NCBI GenBank assembly: GCA_009780875.1
Contig: WQZE01000060.1
Coordinates: 1 to 6,440, forward strand
Source: Bacillota bacterium
Lineage (GTDB): Bacteria > Bacillota > Clostridia > Christensenellales > Pumilibacteraceae
Length of the DNA stretch: 6,440 nucleotides
Reading direction: 5' to 3'
Shown: positions 1-6,294 of the stretch, one piece after another
Numbering within the stretch: the first letter of the stretch is position 1
Layout: every line of letters begins with the position of its first letter
Notes under the pieces: model-generated
Databases searched by the model: none
Told to the model about the DNA's origin: nothing
What the model saw: the letters and a program-made list of their open reading frames with translations, nothing else
Position numbers and translations under genes: made by a program

Positions 1-115
1 ATTACCTGTATTACCTGTATTACCTGTATTACCTGTATTACCTGTATTACCTGTATTACCTGTATTACCTGTATTACCTGTATTACCTGTATTACCTGTA
101 TTACCTGTATTACCT
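1..115 (-). repeat. 9-bp tandem array (plus-strand unit ATTACCTGT), 12.8 copies
   Basis: Twelve identical 9-bp units occupy 1-108 and a partial unit (ATTACCT) ends at 115. The array begins at the first base of the window, so its full length is unknown. Read on the minus strand it is ACA GGT AAT, in frame with the membrane protein gene, giving Thr-Gly-Asn repeats. Copy number changes would lengthen or shorten the protein tail without changing frame. The perfect identity of all units implies recent expansion or strand-slippage homogenisation. Confidence 0.95.
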
Positions 116-675
116 AATTGTTCCATTTTCTTTTTAAGAAAATGCTTTTTCTCTTGCAAAAGTCTCCCAATCACAACTTTCCAAAACGGCTTATTTTTCC
201 TATCGTGGAACCACACACACTCCCAAGCCATATACCCCAAAACAATCACATTGGACAAAGCCTCTCCCAAACTCGCAACTTCCCAACCCATCGCCACGCA
301 CGCCACTCCCAACACGATATACACCAAAACAAAAATCACATACTGCCTCATCGCAAATGTTTTCTGCACCCGCAGACTAGAAAACTCACGCAGCGATATC
401 CCCCACATTTCATCACTCCCCTGCGATACCAACAACACCACCGCCGTCAACACAACCCCCGACGCCCCCAACACAACCCCCAACATCTCCCTACTCACAC
501 CATCCAACACCAAAATCTCTCCACCCGCCGCATACGCTACCACCAAATGTAGTTTCCCACAAAGCACCAGCGCCTGCAAAGCAATCGCAACCCCAAGCAC
601 CACACCAGCCACCGCTCCCGTCACATTCCTATTCCTACACCGCTCAACAAACACCTTGTATAAACCTCTTCTCAT
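1..675 (-). CDS. Four-helix membrane protein with Gly-Asn-Thr repeat tail (partial, runs off left edge)
   Basis: The frame is open from ATG at 675 to the window edge (225 codons, no stop), so the C-terminus is missing. Four hydrophobic segments lie at about residues 20-40, 62-84, 110-131 and 133-152, which predicts an inner-membrane protein. A basic stretch follows (about 159-184, rich in Lys/Arg, ending KKKMEQL), and from residue 188 the protein is a perfect repeat of Gly-Asn-Thr, 12 copies plus GN within the window. Each unit is a Gly-X-Y triplet, as in bacterial collagen-like tails. The start at 675 has a purine-rich GGGAGGG ribosome site five bases upstream; ATG at 690 (MGRATM...) is an alternative. 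The gene is markedly GC-rich (38 of 60 bases in 421-480) compared with its neighbours, using many GTG, GGG and GCG codons. It is last in a minus-strand run behind the nuclease/TPR genes. I do not recognise the family; a role as a membrane effector is only inferred from context. Confidence 0.75.
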   Translation of the reverse strand, partial: MRRGLYKVFVERCRNRNVTGAVAGVVLGVAIALQALVLCGKLHLVVAYAAGGEILVLDGVSREMLGVVLGASGVVLTAVVLLVSQGSDEMWGISLREFSSLRVQKTFAMRQYVIFVLVYIVLGVACVAMGWEVASLGEALSNVIVLGYMAWECVWFHDRKNKPFWKVVIGRLLQEKKHFLKKKMEQLGNTGNTGNTGNTGNTGNTGNTGNTGNTGNTGNTGNTGN

Positions 676-699
676 CGTCGCCCTCCCCATTTGCCTCTG

Positions 700-777
700 T
701 CAACGCCACTCAATTCCATTCTCTATCTTCTTTTTCAATCTCTTAAATGCATCCATCTTCTTTTGTTTGTTCCTCAT
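700..777 (-). CDS. Possible small basic ORF (25 aa), or cut-off N-terminus of the membrane protein
   Basis: ATG at 777 is preceded by AAAGGG four bases upstream and opens a 25-codon frame, very rich in Lys/Arg (KKMDAFKRLKKKIENGIEWR), ending at TGA 702-700. An earlier in-frame ATG at 795 would give 31 residues. The frame is the same as that of the membrane protein starting at 675/690, so only this TGA separates them. It could be a real small protein, a translational coupling leader, or the N-terminal part of the membrane protein cut off by a nonsense change. Nothing in it identifies a family. Confidence 0.3.
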   Translation of the reverse strand: MRNKQKKMDAFKRLKKKIENGIEWR

Positions 778-838
778 TTTCCCTTTATGCTCCATTGTAT
801 CTGGTCTCGTTATTCTTTGTTTCCAAGGATTCCCCCAA

Positions 839-1591
839 TCACAATTCAGCCAGTTCCTCTACACCCTGTGTGATAACCTGCGTCAAAACTAGCATACCCT
901 CCAATGAACACCCAATCCACTTGCTTTGCTTATCATCTATCCTCTTGCATTTTTCAATGAGTCCCCTGAGAGTCTCAACCTTAGTTTTGTACTCCTTTTC
1001 ACTCCTACACTCACCCAAGCACAATTCCCAATACGCAATGAAAGCTCTATACAAATCGGACCCCACAGGCATTAACTCCGCCACCTGCTTGACAAGTCCT
1101 TGAAAACTTTCAAAAACCACCCTCATATCCTCCTTCTTAATAACTTCAACCTGGGCATAATCCCAAAAAGCAAAACAAATCCTTTCCAAGGTTAGATACA
1201 ACACCCTACAATCTACCATCATATCAATCCATCCTGCATCTACCGCAATGCTGTCTAATATTGCATACCCATCAATCGGTAAGGTAAACGCAACTGGTGT
1301 ACGCAGTATCTTAACCCAGACCCCTATTGCTTTGCAATAATCATTTTTTTTAACATAAAAATCACCCAAATCCTTATACGCACAATGTAATCTTGTCTGC
1401 ATTGCTGTTGCGTGTGGCAGATCATAACAATCTATACCTTGCAAAATCTCTACTTGATGAGACAAGTGTTTTTCCGCCTCCTGAAACACATTCATTTCAG
1501 CATAGAACGCTCCCAATCTACCATGACATTCTGCAACATCCTCCCTATGCACTCTTGCAAAGTCAGCATTGCCATAAGCCGTCAATATCAT
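839..1591 (-). CDS. TPR-like helical-repeat protein, 250 aa
   Basis: The protein is helical and without membrane segments. Two stretches have the tetratricopeptide-repeat pattern of paired amphipathic helices with Gly/Ala/Tyr at the packing positions: about residues 17-50 (GRLGAFYAEMNVFQEAEKHL) and 66-97 (AYKDLGDFYVKKNDYCKAIG). TPRs are protein-protein interaction scaffolds; the partner is not evident. The start at 1591 has AGGAAG just upstream, at an unusually short spacing. Another ATG at 1604-1602 overlaps a TGA at 1603-1601 in an ATGA coupling arrangement, but that frame stops after 13 codons (MIGRDDIDGLWQC), so the true N-terminus may have been changed by an indel. The stop is TGA at 841-839; read past it, the frame gives 17 more plausible residues (LGESLETK...) to a TAA at 787-785. 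It lies 104 bp after the large nuclease/TPR gene and resembles its repeat region, so it may be a paralogue or a detached part of that protein. Confidence 0.65.
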   Translation of the reverse strand: MILTAYGNADFARVHREDVAECHGRLGAFYAEMNVFQEAEKHLSHQVEILQGIDCYDLPHATAMQTRLHCAYKDLGDFYVKKNDYCKAIGVWVKILRTPVAFTLPIDGYAILDSIAVDAGWIDMMVDCRVLYLTLERICFAFWDYAQVEVIKKEDMRVVFESFQGLVKQVAELMPVGSDLYRAFIAYWELCLGECRSEKEYKTKVETLRGLIEKCKRIDDKQSKWIGCSLEGMLVLTQVITQGVEELAEL

Positions 1592-1695
1592 CTCTTCCTA
1601 TCATGCTACGATCTCGTCCCGCCCGCCTTGTTGATTGTCTGCAAGTTGTTTTTGCACCATTGCTACCGTTTGTGCTATTTCAAAAAACTTCTCTC

Positions 1696-4600
1696 TTATC
1701 CGCACAAATCTCCACCATCCAAGGATTCCGTCATTTCTTCTACCTGCGGTCTATACAGCTTGATGCATTGTAAAAGAAATATACTCTCTCTCAAAACCCC
1801 CGCCTTGGCTACCGCCCTGAAACCAAATGATTGCATATAACCCATTGTCTGTATGCACAGTGCCTTTGCATTCTTATGCTTCCCATAGCGTATAAAAACC
1901 TTTATCAAAAAAATAACAATATCAAAATAATTTGCTTCAACATCCTTTTTTGTGCAAATATAAACACCCTCTATATCCGCATTATACTTTTCTCCTATAT
2001 AACGCAGTGAATGTGGCAACAACAAGTTGGCATCCTTCTTCAATTCACACATCCATTCATTTGTTGCCTGCATCAATATATTTGCCACTTGATTAACCCA
2101 CGCACAAAACTCCGCTCCATCCTGTTTGGATTTTTCAAGCACCGCCCGCTCCATCTCTTCCAAGCTTACCGCCAGTGTATCCAACCACTCTTTCCACATA
2201 TCCCATTGGCTTGGGTCATCAGCGTGCAATAATCTCAACAATATCTCATATGACTTGTCAATCAAACATTCTTTGCGCTTAGCCATATCACCCAGTTGTC
2301 CATACATTCTTGCCATCTTTACAAACACTCTACACAGCATCCAATCTAATTTCCCCAATCGTTCCGCAGGGCATTCCTCATATGCCACAACGAACTTTTG
2401 GAAGTACTCTATGGCTTTCGCCGCATTTTGCAACTCAATAGTTCCATACAAATCAGCAATCATGCTCAGTGATTCCATTTTGTGTCTCCACAGGGTACCA
2501 ACATCTTTTTTTCGGTACAATGAGCTCTCTTCACACAAGCAAACAATCTCTTCCCAAACCTTGATGGCATCTTCAAATGCACCTTTGTGCTTCAATATCA
2601 TACCAGATTGCTCCAAAGCACAAAGATATTGTGGCAAATATTTATCTGGGTTGCGTTCACATAACAGCTTCATTACCTTGACTGCATCCTCGGTTTGTGC
2701 CCAAGCCTCATCCAAACACACCACTTGTCCACTCTCCACTGTTTTCAAACATCCCAAGTAGCAACCCCGATCATACACTTCCATATGATGGCAATGCAAT
2801 CGCAAAAAAATTTCACTCAAATTCAGGCAAGTCATACATTTCAAACAATCAACATCATTCTCACAAAAAACTCCCACCTTATTGCCAAGACTATTGCAAT
2901 CATTCCATACTCCCTCATACAAAAACAAATAAATTTCTGGACCCACTACACTTATATATGACATTCCAATCCCAGCCAAATCATGCAGAATTTTTGCAAT
3001 ATACCATGCCAACGAATTCTTCACATATTCGTCACTGGCTTCAAAATCATCACACATAAGATAACTACACAATAAAACATTTTCACTCAACACTTTTGGA
3101 GACGCCATCAAACCAAAAATTCCACCTTGCTCTTTTGCCCGCACCAAGGTGTCTCGACTTCTTTTGTATGCATCCACCATAATAGAGATCAATGTGTGAT
3201 GACTTGTTCTTATTACCCTATCTTTGTCTACAAAGTATTTGTCCACCCATGATTGCATGTACCAAAGCAAAATCAATCCATCTCTTTGCAGCTCCGCATT
3301 TGATAAAATATGGTCACCAAAAAAAGCACCTATTCCCGTACATACCTCAACAACCGCAACTTTCTCCTTATCTGTCCAACCAACGGGCAAAAGATTCTCC
3401 AAAATTTCCAATGCTTCCAAATAATATCTCATGCATTGACCGCACTCTTGTGATAACCGAGCAGCCAAACCCAGGGCTTCCACCCTGACCGCATCTTGCA
3501 AAGTATACTCTTTTAACAGTTGTCCAATAACTCTCAACGCTCCCCTTCCATCTCTTTGTTGATAAAGCCACCTAGCATATTCCACTACAATGTCGCTTTG
3601 CAAATGATACTTTGTTACCAATTCCAATGCCCGTTGATACCGTGCTTCAATTTTTCGGCAATCTTGTTGTGATTCAATTTTGAGTTTAGCAACCATAATG
3701 CTATTTTGAATCTCACAAACCACTTGCAACCCATCCACTTTAAACGCATCCTGCTTTTTTGCCAACGCACCCAATTCTATTTGCAAGGCCGTTTCCTGAC
3801 CACTTAGACGATCTAAGTGCTCAAAAATTATTTTATCCCAATCTGGACGATCATAATAGTCAAATAATTCTTTCCATTGCCCCGCCTTGGCCTGCACGCT
3901 GATTCTGTGGGCATACGCATCTACGCACTCGCCAATGGTGCTTACAATAATTCTGTTCTTCAACGGCTCTATCAATTTTTTCTTTTCTTCTTTCAGTAAA
4001 TCAAAATCTGCTGCACTTTTATTATAGGATTCTATCAAAGCATAATCTTTTTCCTTAGCGGTTTTGCTGTTTTGTAGACTCCGCTTATATTTCAGTGCAA
4101 ACATATCCTCTTTGACAGCATCAAACTTTTTGTCAAAAACGATGTACTCCAAATCATTAGCAATCACCTTTTCCGCATCCAATATCTCAAACAAACTGCT
4201 TCTATTCAATTGAGTTGTTTTGGCTTGATGCAGTTTACTGAGCAAAGACCCAAAATTGTTTGACAAACACTGTGTTTCAAATTTCACATTTGCAAATCCG
4301 CACACTTGCTTTAACCCATCAACTACACTACTCTCACTCACGCCTGTCCTAATCCGGAAATGCGCCAAAAACTCCCAAATCTCCTCATCACCAACAGCAG
4401 TCATCTTTTGACGCAAAGCAGTCGCAATGCAATCAAATCCTGTTTTCGTCAATTGCACCGTATCTATCTCTCCCTCAAAAGATTGACAAACGGCTCTTGC
4501 CAATACATCCCCCGCTCCCAATGGAGCCGTTGTAATCAATATCATCCGAAAATCTTTGTCAACCTGTTTTTCTTTTTGGTAAAATTCAAATGCACGAACC

Positions 4601-4902
4601 AAAAATGATTCCTTATTCCTATAAAATTTTGGATCCAACAAGTTTTGCAAAGTCACTGGCTTCTTATTTTGCATACAAAATTTACATTGATAAAAATCTC
4701 TATTGCTCCAAAACAATGATTTCATCGTGTTGCACGATTGTTTTTCAAAATACCTAACGACAAAATCGTCAAAAGGGGCTGCCTTTTGACACTCATCCTA
4801 GACCTGCCGTATCTGGCTTTCTATGGACAGCATTTCAATTGCCTTTGTCCAAAATAAATAATCTTGATAACTAAATCCTTTTTTAATTGACACTGTTCCC
4901 AT
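1696..4902 (-). CDS. Large protein: N-terminal Cap4/DUF4297-like nuclease domain plus TPR-like repeats; interrupted by TAG at codon 35
   Basis: From ATG at 4902 one frame runs 1068 codons to TAA at 1698-1696, broken only by TAG at 4800-4798 (codon 35); the uninterrupted part is 4725-1696, 1009 residues. The N-terminus reads GFSYQDYLFWTKAIEML, then after the TAG a DE, FDDFVVRY, and after about 25 residues YQCK. This order (E, then DD, then Q-x-K) matches the PD-(D/E)xK-type active site of the dsDNA nuclease domain seen in the Cap4 CBASS effector and Lamassu nucleases, which degrades DNA once activated. ATG 4725 (codon 60) falls between the DD and QxK motifs and has no ribosome site, so it is not the natural start. 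A charged, probably coiled-coil stretch follows (about residues 270-315 from 4902), then TPR-like helices from about 420 to the end, the clearest near 770-880. I find no Walker A motif, so no STAND NTPase module. Cys and His are dense at 680-718. The C-terminus may also be frameshifted (see findings). The nuclease assignment rests on motif recognition only. Confidence 0.6.
4768..4790 (-). other. Perfect 9-bp stem-loop just after the TAG of the nuclease gene
   Basis: On the minus strand GTCAAAAGG (4790-4782) and CCTTTTGAC (4776-4768) are perfect reverse complements around the 5-base loop CAGCC. The stem starts 7 bases after the in-frame TAG at 4800-4798. The same bases encode part of the conserved nuclease motif region (QKAAPFDD), so the structure may be a coincidence of coding sequence or an element affecting translation at the stop. 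There is no T-run after it, so it is not a terminator. Confidence 0.55.
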
Positions 4903-4908
4903 GCAACA

Positions 4909-4937
4909 ATTATATCACAAAACCACTAATTTTTCAA
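4909..4937 (-). promoter_or_regulatory. Strong sigma-70-type promoter with extended -10, positioned for a leaderless transcript
   Basis: On the minus strand TTGAAA (4937-4932) is followed after 17 bases by a consensus TATAAT (4914-4909), with TGA directly before it forming an extended -10. Six bases (TGTTGC) separate the -10 hexamer from ATG at 4902, which puts the expected +1 on the A of the start codon. There is therefore no room for a ribosome binding site. Upstream is A/T-only-type sequence including the 12-bp palindrome AAAATTAATTTT (4965-4976), which could act as an UP element. It should drive the nuclease/TPR gene and the co-directional genes after it. Confidence 0.75.
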
Positions 4938-4980
4938 GTTTTTTTCAATATATAGATTTTATTTAAAATTAATTTTACAA

Positions 4981-5000
4981 AATCTCATACATCAGAGATT
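4981..5000 (-). terminator. Weak terminator-like hairpin upstream of the nuclease promoter
   Basis: AATCTC and GAGATT form a perfect 6-bp inverted repeat around an 8-base loop. On the minus strand it lies at the end of the decayed gene (its last stop is 4994-4992) and is followed by only a short TTTT. It could end transcription before the promoter at 4937-4909, but the short stem and T-run make this uncertain. Confidence 0.35.
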
Positions 5001-5469
5001 CATTATTCTCACTCCATCAAATGTTTTGCTATATTTCACCACATCCCTACCAACATAATCCAACTTATTGCTCCCTCCCCATCCGATCCACATCTCTTTC
5101 AATCCAACCGTTTGCAAGAAAAATTTTGTTTATCACCCACCTTGTAACACTGCTAATACGCCATAGGGATCATTTGCATCCTTATCGTTGCCTTGCCAAT
5201 ATATCTCAATTTACTTGTATCCCTGCAACCCATTCTGTATACGACCCCCATACAAAATTCCAGCACCTATCAAGCTTTCCCCTCTATCTCCTAACTGTAA
5301 ATATGTGCTGTGTTGCCCTACATTAGAGCAGTCCTATACACCCAAACCAACAAGCCATACCCTCACCACGCAAATAATCTGTCATATTCAAACCTTTGTA
5401 GATATATATCACATCACCTGCTCCCTTGCTTTCTATCGGTTCAACACACAGTCTACACGCACAGCTATG
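4992..5469 (-). pseudogene. Decayed gene of unknown function
   Basis: Two adjacent frames look coding. From 5469 to 5323 a frame reads VEPIESKGAGDVIYIYKG and then TDYLRGEGMACWFGCIGLL before TAA. One base over, a second frame runs from 5333 to 4992 (114 codons) with NVGQHSTYLQLGDRG, QGNDKDANDPYGVLAVLQGG and SNKLDYVGRDVVKYSKTF, broken by TAA at 5213-5211 and by TGA TAA at 5135-5130. The amino-acid composition is protein-like on both sides of each stop, and the frame holds across them, as expected for one gene with a frameshift near 5325-5333 and three nonsense codons. Upstream, AAGGAG sits six bases before an ATG at about 5528, but that ATG is followed at once by TGA. I cannot assign a family. 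The plus-strand frames over the same bases are Pro/Thr/His/Ser-rich composition artefacts of the C-rich strand. Confidence 0.45.
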
Positions 5470-5572
5470 TCAAAACTTAGCCTCTATCTACTACGCATAC
5501 ATTTCCCCTACATTAAAACAATCACATTAAACACTCCTTATACCCTCAAACAGTAAGCAATACCACTCCCCC

Positions 5573-5604
5573 AAAAAACAGCACCATCCAAAAAGAGATG
5601 CTGT
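5573..5604 (-). terminator. Rho-independent terminator (second of two related hairpins)
   Basis: On the minus strand ACAGCATC pairs with GGTGCTGT (8 bp including one T-G pair) around an 11-base loop, and the 3' arm runs into six T (5578-5573). Its left flank TGTGCAAAAATGAC is nearly the same as that of the hairpin at 5625-5657, so the two look like a duplicated terminator. It would stop transcription from the acetyltransferase/HNH side. Confidence 0.65.
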
Positions 5605-5624
5605 CATTTTTGCACAGCCACAAT

Positions 5625-5657
5625 AAAAAACGGTCACCCCCAAAGAAGAGGTGCCCG
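5625..5657 (-). terminator. Rho-independent terminator (first of two related hairpins)
   Basis: CGGGCACCTC pairs with GGGGTGACCG on the minus strand (one mismatch) around a 7-base loop, followed directly by TTTTTT (5630-5625). It stands about 115 bp after the end of the acetyltransferase gene and is preceded by GTGCAAAATGAC, shared with the next hairpin. Confidence 0.7.
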
Positions 5658-5698
5658 TCATTTTGCACGATGATACAAATTCTACAAATGTATGCTTG

Positions 5699-5756
5699 AC
5701 TTGTCACAAGTTGTTGAGCAAGGCCAATCTCACAATCGGCTTATGTTCATTGCTCT
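5699..5756 (-). other. Inverted-repeat cluster between the GNAT gene and the terminators
   Basis: Just after the acetyltransferase stop, GAGCAA (5755-5750) pairs with TTGCTC (5721-5716), enclosing GCCGAT (5740-5735) paired with ATTGGC (5728-5723). Next to it ACTTG-TGA-CAAGT (5711-5699) makes a 5-bp hairpin. Together with the two terminators this gives four consecutive stem-loops in about 180 bases. It could be the structured 3' end of the mRNA or a small RNA gene; no known RNA family is recognised. Confidence 0.35.
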
Positions 5757-5769
5757 CTTATTTCACCCA

Positions 5770-6276
5770 TTACGCTCGGCTTTGCAAATTTGTTTGACAG
5801 TTATTCCATCTTTTAGTTTGTTTTGACATCAAATAATTCCTCAGGATTACGCCGTATCGCTCTACCTCGTTCTCTCTTACAACCTTGCACCCTCGCCTTT
5901 CAAAAAAAGTTCGTGCTGTCATAGAGGCGTAGGTCGTTATATCGCTCACTTGGATGCGTCTTTCCAGCACATCACAAATCGCCGTGCCGATTCCCCTGCC
6001 GACTTGGTCTTTGTCAACGAATCACAAATCAAGTTCTCCGGGCGACTTAATACTGCCGAATCCGACTATCTTGCCATCCTCCGTTGCAACGATGGTATCT
6101 TGCAATACCAAGCGTTTCCCCCACGCTAAATGGCTTGTCTCTTGGAGTGCCCATGCGTCCCGCTGACTTTGCGAATAATCCTTTGCATTGATACTGTGCA
6201 TCGTTTCACAAAACAGCCGCCAAACCTCGGCACAATCGCTATCTTTGTATTGCCGTCTTTTCATTTTACCTACCAT
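5770..6276 (-). pseudogene. GNAT family N-acetyltransferase, interrupted by one TGA
   Basis: ATG at 6276 follows AGGAAAG at good spacing and opens a frame of 168 sense positions to TAA at 5772-5770, with TGA at 6024-6022 as codon 85. The N-terminal half (MKRRQYKDSDCAEVWRLF, then TMHSINAKDYS, then DGKIVGFGSI) and the C-terminal half (FVDKDQVGRGIGTAICDVLE, ASMTARTFFERRGCKVV, RYGVILRNYLMSK) together fit the common 150-residue GNAT fold of the Acetyltransf_10 type. The acetyl-CoA pyrophosphate loop Q-x-x-G-x-G is QVGRGIG at residues 91-97. GNAT enzymes move an acetyl group from acetyl-CoA to an amine; the substrate is not predictable here. The TGA replaces a residue in the strand leading to that loop, where relatives usually have a hydrophobic residue such as Leu (TTA to TGA is one change). 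The last 16 residues after MSK exceed the usual family end, suggesting the original stop is also lost. As it stands no full-length enzyme is expected without readthrough. Confidence 0.8.
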
Positions 6277-6294
6277 TTTCTTTCCTGCAAAATT

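Noticed and set aside
1..115. CRISPR array, telomere-like or centromere-like (iteron) repeat
   Set aside because: The 9-bp units are contiguous with no spacers, and the array lies in frame inside a coding sequence, which explains it better.
118..892. Two overlapping long plus-strand frames over the membrane protein gene
   Set aside because: Their translations are dominated by Pro, His, Thr, Asn and Ser, as expected from the C- and A-rich complement of a minus-strand gene. They have no domain and no ribosome site, and the minus strand holds convincing membrane helices.
4483..4560. P-loop NTPase motif near ITTAPLGAGD in the large protein
   Set aside because: There is no GxxxxGK[S/T]; the Gly-Ala-Gly-Asp stretch lacks the Walker Lys and Ser/Thr, so no NTPase is claimed.
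4723..4725. ATG at 4725 as the true start of the large protein
   Set aside because: It has no ribosome site or promoter, and it would cut off half of the nuclease motifs, which continue in frame up to ATG 4902 behind a strong promoter.
4738..4763. Second short inverted repeat (ACGA...TCGT) next to the stem-loop after the TAG
   Set aside because: The stem is only 4 bp and is expected by chance in such A/T-rich coding sequence.
5021..5556. Plus-strand frames of 101 and 122 codons in the intergenic stretch
   Set aside because: They have low-complexity Pro/Thr/His/Ile composition and overlap each other. The minus strand shows more protein-like, though broken, frames.
1696..6276. Alternative genetic code (TGA as Trp or Gly, TAG as Gln)
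   Set aside because: The 1009 uninterrupted codons of the large gene contain no TGA or TAG, and its roughly 20 Trp are all TGG. A reassigned codon would appear many times.
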